Below are positions 37,849-48,048 of a stretch of 64,000 nucleotides of DNA, piece after piece; positions within the stretch are counted from its first letter, which is position 1; every line of letters starts with the position of its first letter. The stretch comes from Hydrococcus sp. Prado102 (GTDB lineage: Bacteria; Cyanobacteriota; Cyanobacteriia; Cyanobacteriales; Microcystaceae): positions 1 to 64,000 of the forward strand of contig JALOOL010000001.1 of assembly GCA_025454425.1 (NCBI GenBank). The letters are read 5' to 3'. Position numbers and translations under genes: made by a program. The notes beneath the pieces were generated by a model. It did not search any database. It saw only the letters and a list, made by a program, of their open reading frames with translations, and was not told the DNA's origin.

Positions 37849-39894
37849 ATGGGAGCAAAAATCAAAGCGCTACAGGAAACCGATTTACAAAAACTAGAGA
37901 ACAAACAACGGCTCGACACTCCAGAAGACGGCAAAACCGAAGAGAAAGTTGCTACTTGGACGATAGAAGATAGCGAGAACCTGTATCGTATCCCAGGATG
38001 GGGAGAACCCTATTTTTCAATTAATGCTGCGGGTCATATAACGGTTTCTCCAAAAGGCGATCGCGGCGGGTCTTTGGACTTGTACGAGTTGGTAGAAGCG
38101 TTACGTCAAAGGAATATCGGACTTCCTCTGCTGATTCGTTTTTCCGATATCCTAGAAGATAGAATCGAACGCCTCAATGCTTCTTTTGCTCGCGCGATCG
38201 CTCGTTACAACTATCCCAACCTTTATCGAGGCGTTTTTCCGATCAAATGCAACCAACATCGCCACATCGTCGAGTCTCTCGTCCGTTATGGTAAACCTTA
38301 CCAATTTGGGTTAGAAGCCGGGTCAAAACCGGAACTGATGATTGCTCTGGCGACCTTAGAACCCAGTTCGAGCAAAGAAGAGTCATCGGGAACCTTATTG
38401 ATTTGCAACGGCTACAAAGACAAGGAATACATCGAAACGGCACTTTTAGCGAGACGATTGGGACATCAAACCATCGTCGTTATCGAACAACTAGAAGAAC
38501 TCTACATCGCACTAGAAATTAGCCAGCAGTTGGGAATCGAACCCGTTTTAGGCGTTAGGGCAAAATTAAGTACGAAAGGCGTAGGACGTTGGGGAGGTTC
38601 TACCGGCGATCGCGCTAAATTCGGTTTGACGGTTCCAGAAATTCTCGAAGTTGTCAACCAATTGCAAGCAAGAAAAATGCTTCATTGTCTGCAACTATTG
38701 CACTTCCATATCGGTTCGCAAATTTCTTCTATAACTTATATCAAAGATGCAATTCGAGAAGCAGGTCAAATCTACGTGCAACTGACCAAAGCAGGGGCAA
38801 ATATGCGCTATCTCGATGTCGGCGGCGGTTTGGGCGTTGACTACGATGGCTCGAAAACCAATTTCTACGCCTCGAAAAATTACAATATGCAAAATTACGC
38901 CAACGATATTGTAGCAGCCATTAAAGACGCTTGTACCCAAGGACAAGTGCAAGCGCCCATTTTAGTCAGCGAAAGCGGACGCGCGATCGCATCTCACCAA
39001 TCGGTTTTGATTTTTGATGTGTTGGGAACGAGCGTAGTTCCCTGTCAATCGCAACAACCGATCGAAGAATCCGAGCATTTGATTTTGCGAAATCTTTGGG
39101 AAACTTACACGTCAATCGACGAAAAGAATTACCAAGAAACTTATCACGATGCCATTCAATTTAAAGAAGAAGCGATCGGCTTATTTAACTTTGGTTATTT
39201 AAGTTTAAAAGAAAGAGCCAGAGCAGAGCAATTATATTGGGCGTGTTGCAGTAAAATTCTCAATATTGCTCGTCGCGAAGACTACGTTCCCGACGATTTG
39301 GAAGATTTAGAAAAGATAATGGCTTCCATTTATTATGTCAATTTATCGGTTTTTCAATCCGCACCGGATTCTTGGGCGATCGATCAACTGTTTCCAATAA
39401 TGCCGATTCATCGATTGAATGAAGAACCGAGTCAACGAGGAATTTTAGCAGATCTTACCTGCGATAGCGATGGCAAAATCGACCAATTTATCGATTTAAA
39501 AGATGTTAAATCCGTCCTTGAATTGCACCCTCTCAAACAACAAAAGAACCAACAATTATCCTACGAACCTTATTATTTAGGAATGTTCTTGGTGGGTGCC
39601 TATCAAGAAATTATGGGAAACTTACACAATCTGTTTGGCGATACGAATGTCGTCCATATTCAAATGACTCCAAAAGGCTATCAAATTGAATATTTAGTCA
39701 AAGGAGATACGATCTCAGAAGTGTTAAGCTACGTGCAATATAAAGCAGAAGATTTACTCGAAAATCTTCGCCGCCAAACCGAACAAGCTTTGCAAGAAAA
39801 TCGTATTACGCTCAAAGAATCTAAACTTTTACTCAACGATTACGAACGTAGCTTGAGTCGCTATACTTATTTAGTTGGGGAAATTGGGGATTAG
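37849..39894 (+). CDS. speA: Biosynthetic arginine decarboxylase
   Basis: A PLP-dependent decarboxylase that converts arginine to agmatine, the first step of polyamine synthesis. The lysine that binds PLP is in YRGVFPIKCNQHRHIVESL. Other landmarks are LGVRAKLSTKGVGRWGGSTG, LLHFHIGSQIS and YLDVGGGLGVDYDGS, and ILVSESGRAIASHQSVLIFD (20 residues). It is 681 residues long, as in SpeA proteins. It faces the FecCD-type permease tail to tail. Confidence 0.95.
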   Translation: MGAKIKALQETDLQKLENKQRLDTPEDGKTEEKVATWTIEDSENLYRIPGWGEPYFSINAAGHITVSPKGDRGGSLDLYELVEALRQRNIGLPLLIRFSDILEDRIERLNASFARAIARYNYPNLYRGVFPIKCNQHRHIVESLVRYGKPYQFGLEAGSKPELMIALATLEPSSSKEESSGTLLICNGYKDKEYIETALLARRLGHQTIVVIEQLEELYIALEISQQLGIEPVLGVRAKLSTKGVGRWGGSTGDRAKFGLTVPEILEVVNQLQARKMLHCLQLLHFHIGSQISSITYIKDAIREAGQIYVQLTKAGANMRYLDVGGGLGVDYDGSKTNFYASKNYNMQNYANDIVAAIKDACTQGQVQAPILVSESGRAIASHQSVLIFDVLGTSVVPCQSQQPIEESEHLILRNLWETYTSIDEKNYQETYHDAIQFKEEAIGLFNFGYLSLKERARAEQLYWACCSKILNIARREDYVPDDLEDLEKIMASIYYVNLSVFQSAPDSWAIDQLFPIMPIHRLNEEPSQRGILADLTCDSDGKIDQFIDLKDVKSVLELHPLKQQKNQQLSYEPYYLGMFLVGAYQEIMGNLHNLFGDTNVVHIQMTPKGYQIEYLVKGDTISEVLSYVQYKAEDLLENLRRQTEQALQENRITLKESKLLLNDYERSLSRYTYLVGEIGD

Positions 39895-39919
39895 AGATTG
39901 ATGACATGTTAAGCAACTG

Positions 39920-40954
39920 TTAAAACGATCGCCGATAAAGCAACCAAACAAACAACGGCGAACCGAGTAACGCAGTCACCGCACCGACGGGTAACTCGAC
40001 AGATCCAAGACGAGAAAGAAGATCGGCGATCGATAAAACTAAAGCGCCACCCGCCGCAGACAGGGGAATCAACCAACGATAATCGTTTCCTCCCAATAAT
40101 AAACGCATTCCGTGGGGAACGATCAAACCGACAAAGCCGATTAATCCTGCCATGCTAACCGCACTAGCAGCAAGTAAAGTAGCGGTTGCGCCGATGAGTA
40201 AGCGCGATCGCCCTAAATTAATTCCCAACCCGACAGCTAACTCGTCCCCCAAGTTGAGGACGTTGAGATAGCGCCCCAACCAACAAGCACCGATTAAAGC
40301 CAGGAGAATGTAAGGACTTGCCATACTTACTTCCCTCCATCCCCGTCCGTTGAGGCTGCCTACAATCCAATTGAGAGCCGTTTGGATGCGTCCTTCTTCT
40401 GCTAGTAGTAATAATGTGGTTTGAATTGCCCCAAAAAGAGAGGAAACAGCAACTCCGCCTAAAATGAGGCGTTCGAGCGCGATTTCATTGCCAGTTCGCG
40501 CTAAAAAGTATACGATCGCAGTAGTTATAATTGCGCCTAACCATGCCCCAAAAGGAATCCAAGCTTGTAAGCTACCCAGCGTTACCATCACAATAACAAC
40601 CAAACCCGCTCCGGCTGAGATTCCCAGCAAAAAAGGCTCGGCGAGAGGATTGCGCAACATTCCTTGCAACAAAGCGCCAGAAGTGCCCAGCGCCGAACCA
40701 ACCGCGATCGCAGCAACGACGCGAGGTAAGCGCAAATCCCAAAGAATGGTTTGATTGACGGGATCGCCTTGATGCCAAAGTGCTTGCCACAATTGGGATA
40801 CGTTCAGATGAACGGCTCCTAATGACAGAGAAATACCAAACGTTAATATGAGAGATATGCTGACGAAAAGAATCGTCAGCCCCAGGCGATAGCGTTGTCC
40901 TGTCGATTGCTGTTTTTGACGAGAGGATAAATTTAAAGGGTTGCTAGTCTTCAC
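39920..40954 (-). CDS. FecCD family iron/cobalamin ABC transporter permease
   Basis: A 344-residue inner membrane permease with about nine to ten hydrophobic segments. Family sequences: LRLPRVVAAIAVGSALGTSG, ALLQGMLRNPLAEPFLLGIS (20), and GLIGFVGLIVPHGMRLLLGGNDYRW (the EAA-type ATPase contact, split). Such proteins pair with a FecE/BtuD ATPase and a binding protein to import siderophores, haem or B12. No partner genes lie in this window. The substrate cannot be named. Confidence 0.88.
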   Translation of the reverse strand: MKTSNPLNLSSRQKQQSTGQRYRLGLTILFVSISLILTFGISLSLGAVHLNVSQLWQALWHQGDPVNQTILWDLRLPRVVAAIAVGSALGTSGALLQGMLRNPLAEPFLLGISAGAGLVVIVMVTLGSLQAWIPFGAWLGAIITTAIVYFLARTGNEIALERLILGGVAVSSLFGAIQTTLLLLAEEGRIQTALNWIVGSLNGRGWREVSMASPYILLALIGACWLGRYLNVLNLGDELAVGLGINLGRSRLLIGATATLLAASAVSMAGLIGFVGLIVPHGMRLLLGGNDYRWLIPLSAAGGALVLSIADLLSRLGSVELPVGAVTALLGSPLFVWLLYRRSF

Positions 40955-40982
40955 AAGATAGAACGGATAAAGAAAATCTTAA

Positions 40983-41927
40983 TTAGGATAATAGTTCCAA
41001 TAGCGTACATTCCCATACCAAACGCGGTTGCACGTAATTAAGAAGGTATTGACGCGCTTTCTCCAACAGTTCTAAAAAGTTTTTTTGTCGGCGATTTTGC
41101 CAATAGATATATTGGAGATAATCGAGCAACCAGATTTGAGAAGGTGTATCTAATTCGCGATCGATGGTTTTGGCGAGTTCGATCGCGTCAAGGGGACTCT
41201 TAGGTAACTCTAGGATTCTTTGGCGTAAAGCTTCTGGAATGGCTTGCAGTCGCTCGAAAGATGCGATCGCTTCCCCTGGACTTCCTTGTGCGATCGCCCC
41301 AATTTCTGCATGAGCTAAGATCTCCTCATGACCGTTACGACGCAAAACTTCTTCCATATCTTCTAGAGAAAGTCGAGAAAAAGGGATGCACTGACAGCGA
41401 GAAACGAGGGTTGGCAGTAGAGAATCGGTGCTGGGAGCGATTAAAATAAGAGTAGCTCGTCCGGGTTCTTCTAGGGTTTTGAGCAAGGCATTAGCTGCGG
41501 CTTCCGTCATTGCCTGCGCCTCTTCAATAATAACTAGCGATCGCGAAGCTTCTAAAGGAGGACGGCTCAAAAACTCAGCAATTTCTCGAATTTGTTCGAT
41601 ACGGATGGGAAGCGTGCCTTTGCGTTTGATTCCGGCGGTTTCTGCTTCTTTTGCAGTCAAATATTGACCCTGATGTTGAACGGTTGGTTCTACCCACAAC
41701 AAATCGGGATGATTTCTTGCTAAGACTCGTTTGTGCGCCATGGCGCGCGTTTCGGGAGCGAGATCCAAACACAGCAAAAGCTTGGCGAAACATTTTGCAG
41801 CTAGCGATCGTCCTATGCCAGCAGCACCGACAAATAAGTAAGCTGGAGCAATACGGTTACGCGCTACTGCTTGTTGAAGCAACTCAACTGCTTTATCTTG
41901 TCCGATGAGTTGAGAAAAATAATTCAT
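40983..41927 (-). CDS. holB: DNA polymerase III subunit delta prime
   Basis: A clamp-loader subunit, 314 residues. The AAA+ domain has APAYLFVGAAGIGRSLAAKC with Arg where a Walker A Lys is usual, as expected for the delta-prime stator. The sequence LVIIEEAQAMTEAAANALLK, followed by TLEEPGRATLILIAPSTDSL and LLPTLVSRCQCIPF is the classic sensor-1/SRC region. It lies 28 bp upstream of the permease gene on the same strand, but the two are functionally unrelated. Confidence 0.92.
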   Translation of the reverse strand: MNYFSQLIGQDKAVELLQQAVARNRIAPAYLFVGAAGIGRSLAAKCFAKLLLCLDLAPETRAMAHKRVLARNHPDLLWVEPTVQHQGQYLTAKEAETAGIKRKGTLPIRIEQIREIAEFLSRPPLEASRSLVIIEEAQAMTEAAANALLKTLEEPGRATLILIAPSTDSLLPTLVSRCQCIPFSRLSLEDMEEVLRRNGHEEILAHAEIGAIAQGSPGEAIASFERLQAIPEALRQRILELPKSPLDAIELAKTIDRELDTPSQIWLLDYLQYIYWQNRRQKNFLELLEKARQYLLNYVQPRLVWECTLLELLS

Positions 41928-42018
41928 CGATCCTCGTTGATTGTATTGTGTAGCGCGAGTCTTCTGCCTACATTAAGATAAAAAAGTCAAGCAATCGAAA
42001 CCTTTGACTAGTTAAATT

Positions 42019-42366
42019 ATGGCTCGTTATACTTGTTCGTACCGCGTCAAAGTTTCCTTAGATCGACTAAGACCTCTTCTGAGTGAAATTCTGCAAGCTT
42101 GTTATTTCGATCTAACCTACCAAGCTTCCGATTACATGATGGCGCGAGAAACTCCTGGGAAAACTCCATTTTCTAAATTGGTGACGGTGGAAGTACTAAT
42201 CGATAGTACAACGGCTACCGAAGATGAGGTGCAGGTGAATTTAGTTGTTAAGAATGATGAACTTCCTTTACAAAAGGATAATCATTGCCATCAATTATTT
42301 GAGCTATTGCAAGAAGCGATCGCGCAAAACCAAAAATGGAAACTCATCGAAAACGTGACTAGTTGA
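42019..42366 (+). CDS. Conserved cyanobacterial protein of unknown function
   Basis: A 115-residue protein, probably alpha/beta: MARYTCSYRVKVSLDRLRPL, LSEILQACYFDLTYQASDYM, VTVEVLIDSTTATEDEVQVN and LFELLQEAIAQNQKWKLIEN are its main segments. No signal peptide or membrane segment is visible. It is divergent from holB and ends 4 bp from the FHA gene, tail to tail. Confidence 0.6.
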   Translation: MARYTCSYRVKVSLDRLRPLLSEILQACYFDLTYQASDYMMARETPGKTPFSKLVTVEVLIDSTTATEDEVQVNLVVKNDELPLQKDNHCHQLFELLQEAIAQNQKWKLIENVTS

Positions 42367-42370
42367 GCGA

Positions 42371-42847
42371 CTAACTTTTACGTTGCTCTTGTTCTTTGAC
42401 AGCATCTGTTGCTTCTTCGCCATTTTCCATCATGGCGGGGTTGATTAAGGTAATGTCAAAGGGGTCGTTGTAGGGAGTGGTGGGAAATTCATCGCGTTGC
42501 CGATAGTGATAAATTGCAATTACTTGAGGCCCAAAAACAACTTCATCGCCGTCTTTGAGATCGTAAATTGGGACTTTACGACCATTCACCAACATTCCAT
42601 TAGCGCTAACTTTTCCCGCCGCATCGCCATCAACGATACGATAGTAACTCGCTCCGTTTTCCCGTTCGCATCTAAACAAAGTAGCATGATGGCGCGAGAC
42701 AAATTGCGATCGCAAACGTATATCGCAGGTTTGCGCTCGACCTAACGAATACATCGGATCGTTTAAGAGGATTTCTTGTCGTCCTTTGTCATCCTCAACG
42801 ATTAAAAAATGCTCTTTTTGTGGGAGTACGGGCTTACCAGTCATCAC
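42371..42847 (-). CDS. FHA domain protein
   Basis: A 158-residue protein with one forkhead-associated domain, which binds phosphothreonine peptides. The domain reads YSLGRAQTCDIRLRSQFVSR, HHATLFRCERENG, then VSANGMLVNGRKVPIYDLKD and GDEVVFGPQ. The conserved Gly-Arg, Ser-Arg-His and Asn-Gly positions are all present. The C-terminal 30 residues are acidic and unstructured. A Ser/Thr kinase partner is not in the window. Confidence 0.9.
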   Translation of the reverse strand: MMTGKPVLPQKEHFLIVEDDKGRQEILLNDPMYSLGRAQTCDIRLRSQFVSRHHATLFRCERENGASYYRIVDGDAAGKVSANGMLVNGRKVPIYDLKDGDEVVFGPQVIAIYHYRQRDEFPTTPYNDPFDITLINPAMMENGEEATDAVKEQEQRKS

Positions 42848-42928
42848 ACTATCCTAACCGTTAAATCGCGATCGCGAAGTTTAGATTGGCAAAACCGAAG
42901 TGAATCGATAATCTTAATTGTAAATATT

Positions 42929-45508
42929 TCACCTTGAAACTTGAAATTGACGACGCAACAAAAGAGAGTTGGTTACAACTGTGACAGAGCTAAATGCCAT
43001 TAGTGCCCCAGCTAGTGCTGGACTCAAGAGTAACCCAAAACTGGGAAGTAAGATACCAGCAGCGACAGGGATGGCAAAAGTATTATAGCCCAAAGCCCAG
43101 AAGAGATTTTGGCGAATTTTGTCAAACGTCGCTCGACTTAGCGCGATCGCAGCAACTACATCCAATAAGCGATCGCGCATCAAAACAATACCAGCCGTTT
43201 CAATCGCAACCTCGGTTCCTCCATGTAAAGAAATGCCAATATCTGCTTGTGCTAAAGCTGGAGCATCATTAATTCCGTCTCCTACCATTGCAACTGTCTT
43301 TAAAAGTCGAAAGTCGAAAGTCGGAAGTCGGAAGTTGGAGGTTGAAAGTCGAAAGTTGGAAGTATATATTTCTCCTTGTCCCCCTTGTCTTCCTTGTCTT
43401 TCTTGTCCCCCAAGTCCTTCTTTTACTTTCGACTTTCGACTTTCGACTTCCGACTTTTCTTGTCCCCCAAGTCCTTCTTTTACTTTCGACTTTCGACTTT
43501 CGACTTTCGACTTTTCTCGTCTTTCTCCTTCTTGTAGTTCTTTAATAATCTCAGCCTTCCGATGGGGGGGGATTGAGGCATAAACTTGAGTAATACCGAC
43601 TTGGGTTGCGATCGCGTTGGCAACTTCCGCTCGATCTCCGCTTGCTAAAATAACTTGCAATCCCATTTTTTGCAGGCTTTCTACCGTTTCTTTGGCATCG
43701 GGACGCAGGGGATCTTGTAGGGCAATGAGTCCGGCGACTTTGTTGGAAAGTGCTAAATAAACAACTGTTTTACCCGTTTTTGCGAGTTCTGACGCTTTCC
43801 TTTGAGTATTTTCGTCGATCGATACGCCTCGATCGCTAAGCCATTCAGCATTCCCTAACAAAATCTCTTCTCCTTCAACCTTAGCCGATACGCCGAGTCC
43901 GGCTTGGGTGTAAAAGTTGGTAACTTCTAGTAAAGGTAATGCTCGTTTTTGAGCGGTTTCGACAATTGCCGTAGCGAGGGGATGATTGGTTCCGCTTTCA
44001 ACGGTTGCAGCTAATTGTAAGAGGCGATTGGGATCGATTTCTGTAATGGCAATACAATCGGTGACGGTAGGATGACCAATAGTGAGCGTTCCCGTTTTAT
44101 CAAAAACGATCGCGTCTAATTGATGAACTTTCTCTAAAATATCGCCGCCTTTGATTAATAATCCCCGTTCTGCGCCGATTCCCGTACCTACTAATATAGC
44201 AGTGGGCGTAGCTAATCCGAGGGCGCAAGGACAAGCAATTACAAGGACTGCGATCGCGAGTTTTAAACTCAACAGCAACGGAGAGGGAGATATCATCATT
44301 TCATGACCCATATCATGAGACATTCGAGTCATTAATACGTCTGGATACAATCGAGTTCCGATGAAGTTCCAGAACAAAAAGGTTAGCGAAGCAACCGCCA
44401 TTACCCCAAAAGCAAAATAGCCTGCTACAGTATCGGCTAGCTGTTGTATGGGCGCTTTCCGGGTTTGCGCGTCTTCTACCGAAGCGATAATTTTAGCTAA
44501 AGTCGTGTCTTTGCCAATACGAGTTGCTTTAATTGCGATCGCGCCAGATTGATTAATTGTTCCAGCGGTAACAAGATTTCCTGGCTGTTTGGATACGGGT
44601 ATGGATTCTCCTGTCAGCATCGATTCATCGACAGAAGTTTCTCCCGTTACTATTTCTCCATCGACGGGGATCTTTTCTCCGGGTAATACCCAAACCCATT
44701 CTCCGACTCGGACTTGTTCGACGGGAATTTCGATTCCTGAAGGTTCTGAGGTATTGGGATCGCCGATTAATCGGGCAATAGGCGACTGCAAGGCGACGAG
44801 AGTACAAAGAGCAAAACGAGCGCGATTTCTGGCTCTTGCTTCGAGGGTGCGTCCTAGTAAAATAAATCCCAATAGCATGACGGGTTCGTCAAAAAAGCAT
44901 TCCCATCCCAGTTGAGGAAAGACGAGTGCAATGCAACTAGCTAGATAAGCGCTAAGCGTTCCTAACCCGACGAGGGTATTCATATTAGGCATTCCATGCC
45001 ACAAGCTGCGCCAACCATCAATCAGGAGCGAGCGCCCTGGAAATAAGAGTGCTAGGGTAGCTAGTCCCCAATGCAGCCAAATATTGCTCAAAGCGGGAAT
45101 TGCAGGAACGCCAATATGGTCTAAATGACCCAGGCAAGAGAAGATTAATAGGATAGACGCGATCGCTAAATTCCTAAGTTGCTGTCGCGCTTCGATTTGT
45201 CGTCGTTCGGTTGGAGAGGGCAACGATTCGCTAGTTTGTCCGGGTGTTGAGGAGCGCAGTTGCGAAGGAAATCCCGTCTGAGTTAGCTTTTGAGCTAGCG
45301 TTTCCGGTTGTAGGGTTTCTGGAGAATACCGAACGACAGCTACTTCTGTCACGAGATTGACGCAGGCAGAAACTACTCCTGGATTTTGAGCGAGTTGGCG
45401 TTCTACTGCTTTAACGCAACCAGCACATTTCATCCCAGTCACGTCTAGCGTAGCGGTTTTTAGAGCGGTTTCAATAGTTGTTTCTTCAACTTGTGGGGCG
45501 ATGGTCAT
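42929..45508 (-). CDS. Copper-type heavy-metal P-type ATPase with in-frame repeat insertion
   Basis: A P1B ATPase exporting or delivering monovalent copper. The N-terminal HMA domain has [14 protein letters not shown]. It also shows the TGES loop (MLTGESIPV), the membrane CPC ([16 protein letters not shown]), phosphorylation site DKTGTLTIG, the HP motif (NHPLATAI) and [12 protein letters not shown]. At 859 residues it is about 85 residues longer than usual. The extra part is a repeat block inserted between KELQEG and TVAMVGDG, in the P domain close to the nucleotide-binding hinge. The frame stays open throughout. It stands apart from other metal genes. Confidence 0.92.
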   Translation of the reverse strand: MTIAPQVEETTIETALKTATLDVTGMKCAGCVKAVERQLAQNPGVVSACVNLVTEVAVVRYSPETLQPETLAQKLTQTGFPSQLRSSTPGQTSESLPSPTERRQIEARQQLRNLAIASILLIFSCLGHLDHIGVPAIPALSNIWLHWGLATLALLFPGRSLLIDGWRSLWHGMPNMNTLVGLGTLSAYLASCIALVFPQLGWECFFDEPVMLLGFILLGRTLEARARNRARFALCTLVALQSPIARLIGDPNTSEPSGIEIPVEQVRVGEWVWVLPGEKIPVDGEIVTGETSVDESMLTGESIPVSKQPGNLVTAGTINQSGAIAIKATRIGKDTTLAKIIASVEDAQTRKAPIQQLADTVAGYFAFGVMAVASLTFLFWNFIGTRLYPDVLMTRMSHDMGHEMMISPSPLLLSLKLAIAVLVIACPCALGLATPTAILVGTGIGAERGLLIKGGDILEKVHQLDAIVFDKTGTLTIGHPTVTDCIAITEIDPNRLLQLAATVESGTNHPLATAIVETAQKRALPLLEVTNFYTQAGLGVSAKVEGEEILLGNAEWLSDRGVSIDENTQRKASELAKTGKTVVYLALSNKVAGLIALQDPLRPDAKETVESLQKMGLQVILASGDRAEVANAIATQVGITQVYASIPPHRKAEIIKELQEGERREKSKVESRKSKVKEGLGGQEKSEVESRKSKVKEGLGGQERQGRQGGQGEIYTSNFRLSTSNFRLPTFDFRLLKTVAMVGDGINDAPALAQADIGISLHGGTEVAIETAGIVLMRDRLLDVVAAIALSRATFDKIRQNLFWALGYNTFAIPVAAGILLPSFGLLLSPALAGALMAFSSVTVVTNSLLLRRQFQVSR
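43297..43530. repeat. Repeat block inside the P-type ATPase gene
   Basis: The block is made of two direct 57-bp copies beginning at 43401 and 43458, which encode [19 protein letters not shown] (19 residues) and [19 protein letters not shown]. On both sides lie GTCGAAA-type tandem units in opposite orientation (left arm AAAGTCGAAAGTCG, right arm CGACTTTCGACTTT), so the DNA can fold into a long hairpin. Similar AAGTCGAAAGTCG units occur between genes near 6750, and CTTGTCCCCCTTGTCT-type units near 60590. Confidence 0.8.
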
Positions 45509-45819
45509 CGATCTTCGGTTGTTGTAAGTTAATTGGTCGAGCGCTATCGCTCGCTTACGAGAAAATCAAAACTTATTTCCTTGAGTTTAAGCCTTCAAAG
45601 CTTGCTTGGTCGCTGTTTAAAGTTTCCTCTTTATTCCGATCTTGCCTTATTTATTCCTATTTTTGGTACTTTCAGATTTTGTATTTTTTCTTAATTTTTT
45701 GAAGAATGGTGAGACGAGCGATTAATTTTTGCCAATGCCCTTTCTAATATAAAATCGCGAAACCCAACACAGACAGAAGTTGGATAATCGCGATCGCTCA
45801 AAATGATTTTATTGCGTAT
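45509..45819. other. Intergenic region
   Basis: No gene is supported in these 311 bp. Near the ATPase start lies GCGCTATCGCTCGC, a small palindrome. The rest is AT-rich and pyrimidine-rich on the plus strand. Confidence 0.4.
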
Positions 45820-47826
45820 TTATGCCGAAACAAAAATATCTGCACTAGTGAGGGCGACTCCAGGCGTAAGAGTTACGATCGCAACCCTTGCAAAAGCTGT
45901 TCCACTTCCATCGGCATCAAAAAATAACCCGCCGCTGGTTCGATTATAAATAAAGCGATCGTTCGCATCAAGAGCCGCAGTGCCCAAACGAAACTGCGAT
46001 GGTGCGAGGGTTCTACCTCCTACTAATCCGCCGCCAAATCCTCTGGCAGAGATCGCGATAAAATCGTTAACGGGGTTAAAGTCTGTGATGCGATCCACCC
46101 CTTGAGTTCGAGATGAGAATAAAAAGCGATCGCTTCCCGCCCCACCAATAAGCGTATCGTCGCCCAAACCACCAACTAAAGTATCGTTGCCTGCTAAACC
46201 ACCAAGCAAGTCATCTCCATTACCTCCGCTGATGAGATTATTGCCTGCATTACCTTGAATGGTGTTGTTGCTATTGTTACCTATACCGCTAATTGAAGCA
46301 TTGCCAATTAGAAATAATCTTTCTACATTCGCTCCTAAACGGTAAGAGATTACAGAGGCAACGCTGTCTATTTCTCCAGGAAGAGTAGAGGTTTCGACTA
46401 CGACATCGGTAGGACTGCCCACAGAATAAGCATCGTTGCCAATTCCACCAATCATTCTGTCGCTTCCGGCTCCCCCAACAAGGCTGTCGTTGCCTGCGTT
46501 ACCGAAAAGAATATCGTTGTCGAAGTCGCCTAGAAGGGTATCGTTGCCCAATCCTCCATTCATGAGATCGTTGCCTGCCTCGCCGAATAGATAGTCATTT
46601 CCCCCCAACCCATTGAGGGTGTCGTTGTTAAATGTGCCACTCAGATAGTCATCGAAATTAGATGGGGTAGCTACCCTGGCTGACATCGCTAATTTATAAC
46701 TGCTATTGTATTGTTCTCGGTCGGGAAATACTTGGACAAAATAAGTTCCCGCTCCTAGTGACTGGTTGATAACGCGATCGCTAGTCGAAAAACCATCTCC
46801 GTCGCCCAACCTAACAATATCTTCATTCCTATCCCACAAACCGTTGTTATTTCTATCTAAAATTAATGCTACGGCTATATCATCGTTCAAATTGGTTAGA
46901 CGCACATTGACAAAACTATTTCGCGTCAAGTTAAAACGATACACATCGGCTTGGTCGGTCGTGCCAACGACATTGGTAAATGTACGAGGAGCGCTGAGAT
47001 TGCCAACTCGCAACCCCGTATTTAATGTATTGCCTGGGTCGATGCTCGGAGTTTGTACTAGGGAACGTGCCGATAACGACAAACTGTAGCTGCTATTGTA
47101 TTCTTCTCGGTCGGGGAAGACCCAGACAAAATATGTTCCCGCTGCTAATTGCTTGCTGATGGCGCGATCGCTAGTCGAATAACCATCTCCGTCACCCAGT
47201 GTAACGATATCTTCATTCCTATCCCACAGACCGTTGCCATTGCTGTCTACAATTAATCCTACGGCTATGTCATCGTTCAAATTTCCTAAAGTTAGGTTGA
47301 ACTGACTATCGCTCGTCAAATTAAAACGATAGACATCGGCTAGATCGGTTGTGCCGACCAAATTAGTAAATCTGCGGGAACCGACGAGATTGCCAAGTCG
47401 CAGCCCCGTATTTAATGTGTTACCTGGGTCGATAGGGGGGTTTTGCAGCAGGGGGCGAGCCGATAATGATAAAGTGTAGTTGCTATTGTATTCTTCTCGG
47501 TCGGGGAAGACCCAGACAAAATAATTTCCTGTTGCTAATTGCTTGCTGATGGCGCGATTGGTAGTCGAATAACCATCTCCGTCACCTACTGTAACGATAT
47601 CTTCATTCCTATCCCACACGCCATTACTATTGCTGTCTACAATTAATCCTACGGCTATATCGTCTCCCAAACCCGTTAACGATAGGTTGAAAAGGCTATC
47701 GCGCGTCAAATTAAAACGGTATACATCGGCTAGGTCGTTTGTGCCAACAAAATCTCTAAATATACGAGGACTACTGAGATTGCCAATACGTAAAGCTGTC
47801 AGTAGCGTATTTCCTGCATCAACCAT
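45820..47826 (-). CDS. Secreted protein with three PPC-like repeats and RTX calcium-binding repeats
   Basis: A 668-residue protein. Residues 3-132, 133-262 and 263-385 are three copies of a 130-residue beta-rich unit of PPC type (DLADVYRFNL, VDSNxNGxWDRNEDIV, FPDREEYNS). The first two copies are almost identical over long stretches. Then come RTX nonapeptides (GGNDYLFGEAGNDLMNGG and following, residues about 408-470), then a linker, and a second RTX block (GGNGDDLLGGLAGNDTLVGG). There is no N-terminal signal peptide, as expected of type I secretion substrates. The role is probably adhesion or an S-layer-like surface function. Confidence 0.8.
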   Translation of the reverse strand: MVDAGNTLLTALRIGNLSSPRIFRDFVGTNDLADVYRFNLTRDSLFNLSLTGLGDDIAVGLIVDSNSNGVWDRNEDIVTVGDGDGYSTTNRAISKQLATGNYFVWVFPDREEYNSNYTLSLSARPLLQNPPIDPGNTLNTGLRLGNLVGSRRFTNLVGTTDLADVYRFNLTSDSQFNLTLGNLNDDIAVGLIVDSNGNGLWDRNEDIVTLGDGDGYSTSDRAISKQLAAGTYFVWVFPDREEYNSSYSLSLSARSLVQTPSIDPGNTLNTGLRVGNLSAPRTFTNVVGTTDQADVYRFNLTRNSFVNVRLTNLNDDIAVALILDRNNNGLWDRNEDIVRLGDGDGFSTSDRVINQSLGAGTYFVQVFPDREQYNSSYKLAMSARVATPSNFDDYLSGTFNNDTLNGLGGNDYLFGEAGNDLMNGGLGNDTLLGDFDNDILFGNAGNDSLVGGAGSDRMIGGIGNDAYSVGSPTDVVVETSTLPGEIDSVASVISYRLGANVERLFLIGNASISGIGNNSNNTIQGNAGNNLISGGNGDDLLGGLAGNDTLVGGLGDDTLIGGAGSDRFLFSSRTQGVDRITDFNPVNDFIAISARGFGGGLVGGRTLAPSQFRLGTAALDANDRFIYNRTSGGLFFDADGSGTAFARVAIVTLTPGVALTSADIFVSA

Positions 47827-48048
47827 AACTAAAACCCAGATTTAACTAAGATAAAAATAGTCAAATCACAAGAATATCCGAACAGGTTTAGCTCGTCAAT
47901 GATATTTCAACGGATTGTGGCAATATTTACAAAATCTTCTTATTTTTATGTTATTAGGTAGGTTTTTTTGTTCGTTATCTCAATTTTAAATAGTCGAACA
48001 TCTTATCCTTCTGCCTTCTGCCTTCTGCCTTCAAACACTGATAACTGA

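Noticed and set aside
43297-43530. CRISPR array
   Set aside because: Repeats are adjacent or overlapping with no unique spacers of constant length, and they lie within a coding frame with no cas genes nearby.
43119-43583. Plus-strand frames of 85-154 codons opposite the P-type ATPase
   Set aside because: They run through the GTCGAAA/CTTGTCCCCC repeats and the ATPase motifs on the other strand; their products are low-complexity and have no ribosome site.
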